A DNA stretch of 64,000 nt from JANPLG01 sp964609085. GTDB taxonomy: Bacteria > Armatimonadota > SYMT01. The notes beneath the pieces were generated by a model. That model made no database searches. It was not told the DNA's origin and saw only the letters and a list, made by a program, of their open reading frames with translations. The translations under genes and the position numbers were made by a program. The stretch lies in assembly GCA_964609085.1 (NCBI GenBank), contig CAZSRZ010000002.1:1-64000 (forward strand), read 5' to 3'. This document shows positions 34,154 to 42,450 of this stretch, piece by piece; within the stretch, counting starts at the first letter, position 1; every line of letters begins with the position of its first letter.

Positions 34154-35157
34154 CGGGCGGAGAGTTCTGGGTCGCGCTCGGCATCAGCCTTCCGATAAAG
34201 CGCGGTGGGAATCAGAATTTCCGGCACGGGCTTCTCGCCCTTGAAGTGATGGACGATGGCGGTGACGGTCTCCTTGCCGATGCGGTCGGGAAACTGGACC
34301 GGGTCCGCATAGATCTTGCCGTCGCGAATCGCTTCTTTGCCTTCGGGCTGGCCATCGAAGGCGACGATCTTCACACCAGCCGCCTTGCCGGCTTTCTCCA
34401 GCGCCGCGCGTGCGCCGAGTCCCGAGGGATCATTGATCGCGAAGATGCCGGCTAGATCCGGATGCGCCTGGAGGGCGTCCTCGGTGGCCTTGAAACCCTG
34501 ATCTTTCGCGCCGCCACCGTTGAGGGTGGTGACGATTTGGATCTTGCCGCCTTTCCCGGCGCCGTTGTGGGCCGCGATAACTTCGTTGAACCCCTTCACC
34601 CGGAGAATGCACGACTCCACGACCGGGAAGTCCAGGATGGCGACTTTGCCCCCGGCCTCCCCCAGTGCCTCGATCATGGCTCTGCCGGCTTCCTTACCGC
34701 CACCGTAGTTGTCCGTGGCGATGTGGGTGACCACCTTCGCCCCCGGAGCCAGACAGGCGATGTCCGCAGTGAAGACGGGGATCCCGGCCTCGTTGGCCTC
34801 CTGAATCGCCGGCCCGATCGACTTGGAGTCGCACGGCGTCAGCACGATCGCCGCGACTTTCCGGACGATGAAGTCCTTCACCTGGTTTTGCTGTCTGGCC
34901 ACGTCGAACTCGCCGCTGACCGTAGTTACCTCGTACCCGTGCAGACGCGCTTCGGCCGTCATGCTGTCCGAGATGACCTTGAAGAAGGGGTTAGTGAGGG
35001 TCAGTACGGAGAGACCAATCACCCCTCGAGTGGGCGGGCCGGACAGCTCGGTCATGCCGTTGCCCGTGCTGGTGGCCATCTGCGGAGGCTGGGAGGGTTG
35101 GCAGCCGCCCGCGATGGTCAACAGGCAGAGGCCCAGTCCCCGGATCAGGGCTTTCAT
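34150..35157 (-). CDS. Sugar-binding lipoprotein (RbsB-like) of the ABC uptake set
   Basis: 335 residues from ATG 35157 (GGAAGGA upstream). A lipoprotein signal ends at TIAGGCQPS, with Cys19 as lipid anchor. The periplasmic-binding-protein type 1 fold follows: GVIGLSVLTLTNPFFKVISD, then AAIVLTPCDSKSIGPAIQEA, GIPVFTADIACL, and GIFAINDPSGLGARAALEKA, typical of ribose/xylose/inositol binding proteins (LacI-like, Peripla_BP_4). It delivers a sugar to the permease at 32798-34153, whose gene overlaps its stop codon. Confidence 0.9.
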   Translation of the reverse strand: MKALIRGLGLCLLTIAGGCQPSQPPQMATSTGNGMTELSGPPTRGVIGLSVLTLTNPFFKVISDSMTAEARLHGYEVTTVSGEFDVARQQNQVKDFIVRKVAAIVLTPCDSKSIGPAIQEANEAGIPVFTADIACLAPGAKVVTHIATDNYGGGKEAGRAMIEALGEAGGKVAILDFPVVESCILRVKGFNEVIAAHNGAGKGGKIQIVTTLNGGGAKDQGFKATEDALQAHPDLAGIFAINDPSGLGARAALEKAGKAAGVKIVAFDGQPEGKEAIRDGKIYADPVQFPDRIGKETVTAIVHHFKGEKPVPEILIPTALYRKADAERDPELSAR

Positions 35158-35293
35158 CAGACGGTCCTTCCGCGCGCCCGGCCGGTCCCTAGCGTGCCGG
35201 CGACGCAGGATGGAGCGTGACAAGCCGTACCGGCCACCGCCATCCTGGCCGAGCGCATGCGCCATGATTACAGGACGCCCACGGCTTTCCCTG

Positions 35294-36427
35294 CTATGGA
35301 CCGGCTGGCGGAGGGTTGAGGCCGTTGATCACATCGGTGATCAACCCGAATTTGTTCGCTTCGATGCGTGTGCCGGCGTTTTGGGAGCCTGGAACGGGCG
35401 GCAGGTCGGAGGTTCCGTGCGTGTGGACACCGAACGCGTAAGGTCCCGTGCCTGGTCCGGGCACCAGCGGCGCAATCCGGTAGATGGCGCTCCCACTCTG
35501 TCCGCCGCCTGTATCGATCTGGTACTTGAAGCGGTGCTCGGTGTAGGCAAGCATCTGGCCATTGTCGGTGTAGAGGTGGACGCCGGCGGCCCGATCTCCC
35601 GGGTATCCTTCGATGATGCCGTTGAGCCCGGCGTCGATGGTGGCGTCCGCGACCGTTTCGTAACCGAAGAAGCCAGTGGTGTTGCCGATGTTGCTATTGA
35701 TGCGGATCACCCCGAAGTCCGCGTCGAGATTCCCGTCATTGACGAACCCAAGGAAGGTGAAGACGGCGGTCGCTTGGTGTGAACCGTACGGCTTGTACGG
35801 CCCGTCGAGCGCCGGGATCACCTCGATCGACTTGGCGAAGGCAGAGGGCGGATCAGCCGGCTTGTCTTTGTGAAGATAGACGCAGTGTCCGGCGGTGAGC
35901 ACCACGTTCGGGGCGACCAGGGTTCCGGTGCCAATGAACACGGCATTGTCCGAGCGGGTGATGTAGAGCTTGCAGATCGGGCGGTCCGGGTAGTTGGTGG
36001 TCGGCGTGACCCGGACTCGAGTGTCGCCGGGCGGGATGACAGATCGAGGGCCCTGGGTGAACAGGTCCAGCAGTGAAGGGTCGAACGGGAGCGACTGACC
36101 GCCATCGCCCGCAAACCCGGGGTAGCTGGTGACGTCCGGGTTGGCCGTGGGCCGGGGACCGTTCCAGCGCCGTCTGCGGGATGGCAGCCAGGCGACGATG
36201 CGAGCCGCCTTCTTAGGCGGGAGCAGCTTGTGGCCCCGCTTCGGACCCCTTGGTGCCGGAATCGGTCTGGCGTTGAGATACCGATCACCCAGCCGCGCAG
36301 CCGCGTCCGCTGGGTGGAGCGGGAAGTTGGACCGCGCGGTCCCAGGCGTGGGAGCGGCCAACACCGCCGCGGTTGCCGCGACGGCGAGGGCGAAGAGAGG
36401 ACGATGGAAGCGGAAACTCTTTCGCAT
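35294..36427 (-). CDS. Secreted V8/trypsin-like serine endopeptidase
   Basis: 377 residues with signal peptide (LFALAVAATAAVLAAPTPGTARS) and a ~100-residue propeptide-like basic/proline segment. The S1 triad is visible: VVLTAGHCVYLH, DADFGVIRIN, and GGGQSGSAIYRI, with oxyanion glycines. The layout, with few cysteines and the Ser motif GGQSGS, is that of glutamyl endopeptidase/V8-like family S1B. It begins 5 bp after the PEP-CTERM gene, which in turn follows a sigma-factor gene, so the three probably form one transcript. Confidence 0.88.
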   Translation of the reverse strand: MRKSFRFHRPLFALAVAATAAVLAAPTPGTARSNFPLHPADAAARLGDRYLNARPIPAPRGPKRGHKLLPPKKAARIVAWLPSRRRRWNGPRPTANPDVTSYPGFAGDGGQSLPFDPSLLDLFTQGPRSVIPPGDTRVRVTPTTNYPDRPICKLYITRSDNAVFIGTGTLVAPNVVLTAGHCVYLHKDKPADPPSAFAKSIEVIPALDGPYKPYGSHQATAVFTFLGFVNDGNLDADFGVIRINSNIGNTTGFFGYETVADATIDAGLNGIIEGYPGDRAAGVHLYTDNGQMLAYTEHRFKYQIDTGGGQSGSAIYRIAPLVPGPGTGPYAFGVHTHGTSDLPPVPGSQNAGTRIEANKFGLITDVINGLNPPPAGP

Positions 36428-36432
36428 GCGAC

Positions 36433-37014
36433 TTACCTTTTATGGCACCGGCGGGCGGCCAGGCCGGCGGGAAGCAACCCGGCGAGGATCAGTGCGAGGG
36501 AACCGGGCTCCGGGACAGCCGATGCCTGGAAGTCATCCAGCGTAAACGAGTGGCTCGGGCTGTCGGTGAAGATTTCGAAGCTCAGGATGTCCGTGTTCGC
36601 GGAGAAAACGCCTGGTGTGGAGACGCCAAGGTTGCTCGGAACACCGCTCACCTCGTTGATGAGTAGCGCCCCGGTTTGATTGAGGCCCGAATAGGCGCGG
36701 ATGCGCAGGGTTTCGCACCAGGTGAACCAGGCGCGGAACGAGCGGACGCCGGAGTAATTGAAATTCCCGAGGATCGCATGGCCGTTGTCCTCGATCACGT
36801 TGATTCCCGAGTGGGGTGGGAACCGCGGGTCATTGAGCGAACTGGGCTTCTGCAGCACCCGGGCATTCTGGAACGTGACGCCCGCCGTCACCGCAAACTG
36901 GTTGGTGACGTTGGTGAGATCCGCAAGCCCCTCGAAGTCGATCACCGTTTGCGCGGAAGCCGGCACAGCCCAGCTCAGGCTCAGGATGCAGAGAACGCCG
37001 AAGAAGAATCGCAT
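36433..37014 (-). CDS. PEP-CTERM sorted surface protein
   Basis: 193 residues: signal peptide (SLSWAVPASAQ), a beta-sandwich-like domain starting TVIDFEGLADLTNVTNQFAV, and a C-terminal sorting signal VPEPGSLALILAGLLPAGLA followed by the basic tail ARRCHKR. PEP-CTERM proteins are recognised by exosortase, which is not in this window. The N-terminal domain resembles the common DUF-type lectin-like exopolymer proteins; no enzyme motif is seen. Gene order: ECF-type sigma factor, this gene, then the V8-like protease. Confidence 0.88.
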   Translation of the reverse strand: MRFFFGVLCILSLSWAVPASAQTVIDFEGLADLTNVTNQFAVTAGVTFQNARVLQKPSSLNDPRFPPHSGINVIEDNGHAILGNFNYSGVRSFRAWFTWCETLRIRAYSGLNQTGALLINEVSGVPSNLGVSTPGVFSANTDILSFEIFTDSPSHSFTLDDFQASAVPEPGSLALILAGLLPAGLAARRCHKR

Positions 37015-37065
37015 GGACGGATCCTCGCAGACTCGGGAGTGAACTCAAGCAAAACCACGGGTCAT

Positions 37066-37632
37066 CTAAGTACAGCGCTGGTTCGTCGCCGCTGTGACAT
37101 CGATATGCCAGCCGGAGTCGTGGACCATCGTTCGCAGGCGTGCACGCAGTCGCTCCAGCCGCTTGCGGAGGGCTCCGTGGGTGCAGCCCAATAGACGGGC
37201 CACTTCCGGGCAGCCTCGCTCGTCCAGCAGACACATCCGGAACAATTCGCGATCCTGATGACAAAGCTGGGTTTGGAGGTCCCGCACCAACTCGCGCCAC
37301 TCCCAGTGGATCCACGGGTCGTGCGCCAGCTCGTGGGCGTCGGGCTGGTAACTCGCGAGGAGACGCTCCGCGTCCGCCAGCCGGGCAGCTTCGCGGATAG
37401 CCAGCCGGATGGCCGCATGCCAGAGGTAGTGATAGAGTGCCGGGCTGTGGGCCGGGATCGTGTGCGCCCGTCGCGTCAGGATCTCCGCCGCAAAGTCCAC
37501 GCCGAGGGCGTCCGCGTCCGCGGGCTGTAGCCCGGCGCGCCTGGCTGCAGCCTCCCCCAGACGGCGCAGTGCAACCACCGCCTGGGGCAACAGGCAGGTC
37601 TCGCCCGCGAGGTATCGTCGGACCGGATCCAT
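37066..37632 (-). CDS. ECF-type RNA polymerase sigma factor
   Basis: 188 residues from ATG 37632. Region 2 is weak; helices with RAHTIPAHSPALYHYLWHAA resemble the -10 binding part. Region 4 is clear near the C-terminus: ELFRMCLLDERGCPEVARLL then GCTHGALRKRLERLRARLR, a helix-turn-helix with the GCTHGALRKRLERL recognition helix. It would direct transcription of a small regulon, possibly the PEP-CTERM and protease genes located 51 bp downstream on the same strand. No anti-sigma gene is adjacent. Confidence 0.75.
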   Translation of the reverse strand: MDPVRRYLAGETCLLPQAVVALRRLGEAAARRAGLQPADADALGVDFAAEILTRRAHTIPAHSPALYHYLWHAAIRLAIREAARLADAERLLASYQPDAHELAHDPWIHWEWRELVRDLQTQLCHQDRELFRMCLLDERGCPEVARLLGCTHGALRKRLERLRARLRTMVHDSGWHIDVTAATNQRCT

Positions 37633-37789
37633 CGAGGCCGGCTCCAGACTGCAGCGCGGCGTGGGGACCCAAGCGTCTGGACCACCACCGCTCGATTTGC
37701 CGCTGGTCAGTTGCGGAAGTCGTGTGCGGATTCCTCTTGGAGTTTGGCGGGGCGGGCGCGGGCGGACGGTGTTGCGCCGCAACGGGAGC

Positions 37790-38722
37790 CTATGCGGGCG
37801 CCGAGGTCCGGTCGCGGGGCGTCAGCCACTGGAGCTTCGCGCCGCTCGGGCGAATCCGCGCGGGCGTGCCGTCCAGCAACTCGCCGTCCAGCGTGGGCAC
37901 AAGGACGGAGGTCGAGTCAACTTGCACTTCCCGGACTCGCCAGGATCGGACGCCGGGGTGGCGCACATGCCCGCCAGAAAAGATGGAAGGGAACTGGCGC
38001 AGCAGCTCCAGTCGCGGGATGTCTCCCACGAGCACCACATCGAGCAGCCCATCGTCGATCACGGCATCCGGTGCGATGCGCATCCCGCCGCCGTAGCAGG
38101 CCCCGTTGCCAAACGCCACCAGCCATGCTGAGCCGGCGTACGCCAATTCCGCACCGTCGTCGCCCACCAGACGCATCTCGATGGGGGGAGGATTGAATCG
38201 CGGGAGGGTGCACAGCAGGGCTGTTGCATATGCCGGAGCACCGGTCAGCCAGGTGAATCGCGAGTTCACCGCCTGCGCAACGGCTGCGTCGAGACCCACC
38301 CCAGCGACGTTGACGAACACCGACTCGTTCCAGAGCCAGAGATCGATCGGACGCGTGTTGCCGCTCGCCACCAACTCCGCCAGCTCCGCAGGGGAGTTCG
38401 GCGCCGTCAGTGATCGGACGAGGTCATTGCCCGTCCCCGCGGGCAGGATGCCGACCCGCACGGTCCCCACCCGACCTGCGTCGTGGAGCCCCTGAACGGC
38501 ATCGCGCAGGGTTCCATCTCCCCCGATCACGAGCAGCGTGGAGACATCCTCCCCCAACCCGGATGCCAGGCGACGCGCATCCCCTGGAGCAGAAGTTGGC
38601 AGCACGATGGGCGTACCGTGCCGAGCCTGTACGCAGGCCTCCAACTCGCGCAGCCGGGACTCCCCGCGCCCTCGCCCGGAGCGGGGGTTGCCCAGTAGCG
38701 CGACCCGACCCACCTGCTCCAC
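37790..38722 (-). CDS. Diacylglycerol/lipid kinase family protein (YegS/DagK-like)
   Basis: 310 residues from GTG 38722, selected because GGGAGGGA sits about eight bases upstream; a longer frame upstream is low-complexity. Motifs: nucleotide-binding VALLGNPRSGRGRGE, VIGGDGTLRDAVQGL, ILPAGTGNDLVRSL, and the C-terminal domain pair FVNVAGVGLDAAVAQ and YGGGMRIAPDAVIDDGLLDV. These are the hallmarks of bacterial YegS/DgkB-type lipid kinases that phosphorylate diacylglycerol or related lipids. It follows the LolA-like gene by 20 bp. Confidence 0.9.
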   Translation of the reverse strand: MEQVGRVALLGNPRSGRGRGESRLRELEACVQARHGTPIVLPTSAPGDARRLASGLGEDVSTLLVIGGDGTLRDAVQGLHDAGRVGTVRVGILPAGTGNDLVRSLTAPNSPAELAELVASGNTRPIDLWLWNESVFVNVAGVGLDAAVAQAVNSRFTWLTGAPAYATALLCTLPRFNPPPIEMRLVGDDGAELAYAGSAWLVAFGNGACYGGGMRIAPDAVIDDGLLDVVLVGDIPRLELLRQFPSIFSGGHVRHPGVRSWRVREVQVDSTSVLVPTLDGELLDGTPARIRPSGAKLQWLTPRDRTSAPA

Positions 38723-38742
38723 GGCGGTGTCCCTCCCGAGCC

Positions 38743-39456
38743 TTACCGGCCTCCGCCGACCCCGCCGGGAGCCCCGCCCGGCGGCCGGGGCGAACCCGTA
38801 GCGATCTTGTAGTCCGAGGGGACGGTAAACGTCGTGGCCGGGATGGTCTGTCCCAGCCGGATCTGGGTCAACGTGATCGTCATGGTCTGGTTGATTTTGA
38901 CGTCCGGCTTGACCAACCTGTCTGTGACCACTGCCTTGATGGGGAAGCTGGGCGTCATTTTCTGCGGGATCCACACGCGCACCGTTCGAGCGGCTCCCGC
39001 CGGGTTGGTCTCCGTGTTGGTTAGCACGTCGCACGCGTAGCCGGAGACCGTCTCGGTGCCCACCTTTTTCGCCCCCTTCAGGGCCCCGCGGGCGTCGAAA
39101 GCGAACTGCGTGACGAAGAAGTCAAAGTTGTCCCGCTTCTTCTTCACGTCATCGGGGAGTGGTGCCCGGATACCCTTCTTGCCCCCGCGATCGAGCTGGT
39201 ACAGGTACCCCCCGGTGACGAGGAATGCCGCTTGCCCGGACATGGGGTCGCGCATCTCCACGCGGGCCTGGTCCGAGGTCAGCCAGGCCTCACCGCGAAC
39301 GGTCACCTCCATTCCCTGACCCTGCCGCACGGAGGTGATCTTGAAGGACGCGGTCTTCAACCCCCCTTGCGCCATCGCCGATGGACCGGCGTGAGCGAGG
39401 GCGGCAGCCATGACGACGGCCCCGAGGCGGATGGTGCGGCGCGCGGTGCGATTCAA
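38743..39456 (-). CDS. Exported LolA-like (outer-membrane lipoprotein-sorting type) protein
   Basis: 237 residues from TTG 39456, chosen for GGGAG about six bases upstream; it puts the signal peptide RLGAVVMAAALAHAGPSAMA at the start. The body is beta-rich with AWLTSDQARVEMRD, YLYQLDRGGKKGIRAPLP and VSGYACDVLTNTETNPAGAA, then an open end ATTFTVPSDYKIATGS. This order is that of the LolA/LolB-fold or DUF4412 superfamily. A TATACT box lies about 50 bp upstream. The lipid kinase gene follows closely, so the two may act on membrane lipids. Confidence 0.65.
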   Translation of the reverse strand: MNRTARRTIRLGAVVMAAALAHAGPSAMAQGGLKTASFKITSVRQGQGMEVTVRGEAWLTSDQARVEMRDPMSGQAAFLVTGGYLYQLDRGGKKGIRAPLPDDVKKKRDNFDFFVTQFAFDARGALKGAKKVGTETVSGYACDVLTNTETNPAGAARTVRVWIPQKMTPSFPIKAVVTDRLVKPDVKINQTMTITLTQIRLGQTIPATTFTVPSDYKIATGSPRPPGGAPGGVGGGR

Positions 39457-39568
39457 CGCTTTCTCCCGGTCTAGCGTGGGGACGGCATCCCCCACGGGGG
39501 TAAGTATACGCGCCTGGAGTGTCGCGGGCGGGCCCAGCGGGGGGCTTCGGGACCGCCGGAGTAATGGT

Positions 39569-39630
39569 CGGGGATTCTCGGGGAGATTTGTACAAAATCT
39601 GGGGACAAACGGGGAAGCATGGGCTATACT
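39569..39630 (+). promoter_or_regulatory. MraZ-type box array over the mraZ operon promoter
   Basis: CGGGG at 39569-39573 and 39579-39583, then TGGGG 39600-39604, CGGGG 39610-39614 and TGGGC 39620-39624. The last three are exactly 10 bp apart, as are the first two. MraZ is known to bind tandem TGGGN boxes with 5-bp spacers. The boxes overlap a promoter with -35 GGGACA (39602-39607), 17-bp spacing and -10 TATACT (39625-39630). This supports autoregulation of the two-gene operon that follows. Confidence 0.7.
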
Positions 39631-39681
39631 CGGCTCAAGATCGATTGCCGGGTCCCTGTCCGGCTCCGGAGGGTATCCCTC

Positions 39682-40302
39682 ATGCTTCCACCGCGCACCC
39701 CGCCGACCATGCTGACGGCCGTCAGCTATTTCCCGACCCGCCCCGGTCCTCGCGCCCTTTTTCTGATTGAGAACTCCAGCCGCAAGGTCGAGCTGCTGGC
39801 GCGTCGGCTGTTCAATACGGTGGGCAGGATCGCGGAGGTCGTGCCGATTGCCCACGGGGTCTTGATCGGGTTCGCCGTCCAGGGCGGCGAAGATCCCGAT
39901 CTGATCGCCAAGATCGACCGGGTGCTGCGTCCGAGTTGCGGGTTCTACCTGGTTGAGCCGGACTTCAGCCGCACAACCTTTGAGCTCGTCCGCAGCCTGT
40001 GTGAGGATGCCGGTGCGGCGATTGCTGAGATCCCGACCTGCGGCATCTGCGAGACACCCGACCCTTTTCCGGCCCGGATAGCGGCGCGCGCGGCCGGTCG
40101 CGCCGAGTCGCTGCAGCGGGCCTACTGCGTGCGGTGCGTGGCGCGCAACGCGGCCGTGGAAGCCGGCGCGGAGGTGGTGGCGCTTCTCCGGGAGGACGGG
40201 ATGGGGTTTGGGCTGAGCCCCGTGCTCGACTTTCGCGTCATCCCAGAAATGGTGGATGAGCTCGGGGAGCAGCGCGACGACTCCTATGCCCTTGCAATGT
40301 AG
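39682..40302 (+). CDS. Unknown protein with a C-terminal four-cysteine zinc-ribbon-like pair, upstream of mraZ
   Basis: 206 residues from ATG 39682, with GGAGGG at 39668-39673, 8 bp away; the earlier ATG at 39619 lies upstream of the -10 box. The N-terminal half is alpha/beta (MLTAVSYFPTRPGPRALFLI, VLIGFAVQGGEDPDLIAKID). Two cysteine pairs, CGIC and CVRC, stand about 35 residues apart near the middle and suggest one metal site. I recognise no family. It shares the promoter with mraZ, whose start is 21 bp downstream, so a role tied to cell division or envelope control is possible but unproven. Confidence 0.65.
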   Translation: MLPPRTPPTMLTAVSYFPTRPGPRALFLIENSSRKVELLARRLFNTVGRIAEVVPIAHGVLIGFAVQGGEDPDLIAKIDRVLRPSCGFYLVEPDFSRTTFELVRSLCEDAGAAIAEIPTCGICETPDPFPARIAARAAGRAESLQRAYCVRCVARNAAVEAGAEVVALLREDGMGFGLSPVLDFRVIPEMVDELGEQRDDSYALAM

Positions 40303-40322
40303 CCTGGCACTGAGTCGCCCGC

Positions 40323-40748
40323 GTGTTCCTCGGATCCTTCAACTATAAGATTGACGATCGTGGCCGGCTGAAAATGCCGTCCGCCTTTGCCTCGTCACTC
40401 GGGAACGATTTCACCATCACCCGCAGCCTGGACGATTACCTCTGGGTGATGCCGCAGCAGGAGTGGATGGTGCTTGCCGCCAGGCTCACCAAGGATGAGC
40501 GAGCGGATCCGGACCTTGCCGAGCTGCAGCGGTGGTTTTTCGGCTCAGCCGAGATAACCAGTCTGGACAGCGCCGGCCGGATGGCGATCCCCGATCCGCT
40601 TCTTGCCTGGGCTGACATCAAGCACGAAGTTCGGCTAGTCGGCGTCGGCTCACGTATTGAACTGTGGGCAATGGAGCGATGGCAGGCACACGATGCCGCC
40701 ATAAAGCATGCCAAACTCCGGAAAGACGCAGTTATCTATAAGATCTGA
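40323..40748 (+). CDS. mraZ: MraZ transcriptional regulator
   Basis: 141 residues from GTG 40323. Both AbrB-like halves are present: MFLGSFNYKIDDRGRLKMPS at the start and SLDSAGRMAIPDPLLAWADI in the middle (D-x-x-G-R-x-x-x-P twice), and SRIELWAMERWQAH matches the conserved FELW region. The length matches MraZ (~143-152). In most bacteria MraZ is the first gene of the dcw division cluster and is followed by mraW (rsmH) and ftsL. Here it comes second after an unknown gene, and the next genes (convergent) are unrelated. Confidence 0.9.
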   Translation: MFLGSFNYKIDDRGRLKMPSAFASSLGNDFTITRSLDDYLWVMPQQEWMVLAARLTKDERADPDLAELQRWFFGSAEITSLDSAGRMAIPDPLLAWADIKHEVRLVGVGSRIELWAMERWQAHDAAIKHAKLRKDAVIYKI

Positions 40749-40803
40749 CCGAGGGCGGACGAGGTCCGTGCCCGATGCCCCGCGCTTCGATGGCCGTACC
40801 TGA

Positions 40804-41574
40804 TCAGTGCACTGCGGAGGGGCCCGGCTCCCCTGGGAGCGCGAATCCCATACGCACCAGGGTCCGGCCATCGTCGGCAAACACTTCCAGCCGGTCCGTC
40901 AGAGCGCGAACCAGTCTCATTCCGCGACCGTCCCGAGTCCTCGCGTCGAAGCCTGCTCCCCAATCCCGCACATCCACCAGCAGTAGTCTGCCCTCGCGAT
41001 GGAAGGAGAGTTGCAGGTGCTGCCGTGCGCCTTCTGGTGAGCCGTGCGTCACTGCATTGGCGACCACTTCCGTGGTGGCGGTGCTGACGTCGCCGGCGCG
41101 GCCTGGCGCACAACCGCAATCCTGGGCGAAGCGCAGGGCGAGCGTGCGCGCCCGGTCCACATTCTCGGGCCGGCTCTGCAACACGACGGACAGGTCGCGG
41201 CTTCCCGTGGTGAGCCACCCAGCGGTGGCGGCGGAAAGGGTGGCTGCGTGCTGGACCCCACCGATACCCAGCAGGGAATCCACGGTTCCTACGGGAGCGG
41301 CGTCAGCGCGGATCAGCTTGACTTCCCGGGATTCTCGTCGGGCCGCCCGGGCGATCTCCGCCAGCCGGCAGCGCAACTCTTCGTCCCAGGCCGTCACGGT
41401 GTCCATGCGCAGTATCAGGCCGCGACAGTCGGAAGCCGGCCAATTCCGTACAGGGAGCGGTGCCGCGTCGACCTGCCAGGTGAGGATTAGGAACGGACCG
41501 GCGACCTCGACCCGGGGGGTGCCGGCGCGTCCCCAGTTACCTCCGCGTAGCTCCTGCTCCATCCTTGCTTGCAT
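40804..41574 (-). CDS. STAS-like domain fused to RsbW-type ATPase (anti-sigma/phosphorylation switch)
   Basis: 256 residues. The N-terminal ~110 residues look like a STAS/SpoIIAA fold (GPFLILTWQVDAA, CRGLILRMDTVTAWDEELR, VKLIRADAAPVGTVDSLL). The C-terminal ~125 residues are a HATPase_c_2 domain: the N box TEVVANAVTHGSPEG, G1 VDVRDWGAGFD and G2 GRGMRLVRALTDRLEV. RsbW/SpoIIAB proteins bind a sigma factor and phosphorylate a separate STAS partner; here the two are joined in one chain. No sigma or phosphatase gene is adjacent. It is transcribed away from mraZ's 3' end, toward rsmG's direction. Confidence 0.78.
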   Translation of the reverse strand: MQARMEQELRGGNWGRAGTPRVEVAGPFLILTWQVDAAPLPVRNWPASDCRGLILRMDTVTAWDEELRCRLAEIARAARRESREVKLIRADAAPVGTVDSLLGIGGVQHAATLSAATAGWLTTGSRDLSVVLQSRPENVDRARTLALRFAQDCGCAPGRAGDVSTATTEVVANAVTHGSPEGARQHLQLSFHREGRLLLVDVRDWGAGFDARTRDGRGMRLVRALTDRLEVFADDGRTLVRMGFALPGEPGPSAVH

Positions 41575-41659
41575 CCGTGTCTCCCCGCGTGGCCGATTCG
41601 AATCTACGGAGATTGTCGGACCGTCGCGAATCCGACTCCAGCCGACTCTTCTCCAGCCA

Positions 41660-42415
41660 TCAGAGGGGGTGCTTGCGTGCCGAGCCCGGGCGTCGCGGAT
41701 ACGCGGCGGAGGTTGGGCTGACTTTCGGAATGATCACGAGGGATCGCTGGATATCCGTGCCGGGAAGGGACAGCCGCTGGACCACCGGAGGTCCTCCGCC
41801 CAGAAGTCCGATCGCCGCATCGGCCTCCCGCACTTCCTCGTCGACGTCAGGGCCCTTCATGGCCACGACAGACCCGCCTACCCGCGCATATGGGAGCGTC
41901 CACTCGAGCAAGGTATGGAGCCGGGCAACGGCCCGCGCGGTCACCAGGTCTCCCGTCTCCCGCAGTGGGCGTCCGACCCACGCCACACCGGCTGCGTCTT
42001 CCGCCCGCGCGTGGATGAGCGCAACGCCACCCACGCCCAGGGATCCCACCACCCGTTCCACGAACTTCAGGCGCTTCTGCAGGGAATCGATGGCCACCAA
42101 CTCCAGGTGGGGGAATGCAAGCTTCAGGACCAGGCCGGGGAAGCCCGCCCCGCTGCCGACGTCGATCAGACGGGTGACGGCGGTCAGGTCAATCGCGGCC
42201 GACACGGACAGAGAATCCAGGAAGTGCTTGGCTACCACCTCCACCGGGTCGTCGATCGCGGTCAGGTTGAAGAAGCGGTTCCACTCGCCCAGCAGCGCCG
42301 CGTAGCGGCGGAGTTGGTCCAGGGTGGCTCCACCCAGCTCGACTCCGAGAGCTTGCGCCTGCTCAGGCAGGCGTGCCCAGGGGTCTCCTCCAGACATACC
42401 CGGGTTCGGCTGCAC
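41660..42415 (-). CDS. rsmG: 16S rRNA (guanine527-N7)-methyltransferase
   Basis: 251 residues from GTG 42415 (ATG 42397 is equally possible). It methylates G527 of 16S rRNA using SAM. Motifs match GidB/RsmG: LLGEWNRFFNLTAIDDPVEV, VVAKHFLDSLS, RLIDVGSGAGFPGLVLKLAF (motif I), LVAIDSLQKRLKFVERVV, and DLVTARAVARLHTLLEW. In many bacteria rsmG neighbours gidA/parA and oriC; none of those genes is here. It lies between the STAS/HATPase gene and the lectin-like gene on the same strand. Confidence 0.92.
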   Translation of the reverse strand: MQPNPGMSGGDPWARLPEQAQALGVELGGATLDQLRRYAALLGEWNRFFNLTAIDDPVEVVAKHFLDSLSVSAAIDLTAVTRLIDVGSGAGFPGLVLKLAFPHLELVAIDSLQKRLKFVERVVGSLGVGGVALIHARAEDAAGVAWVGRPLRETGDLVTARAVARLHTLLEWTLPYARVGGSVVAMKGPDVDEEVREADAAIGLLGGGPPVVQRLSLPGTDIQRSLVIIPKVSPTSAAYPRRPGSARKHPL

Positions 42416-42450
42416 GGCGTCATCATAGCGCCCGCCGGGAGACCAGGGAA

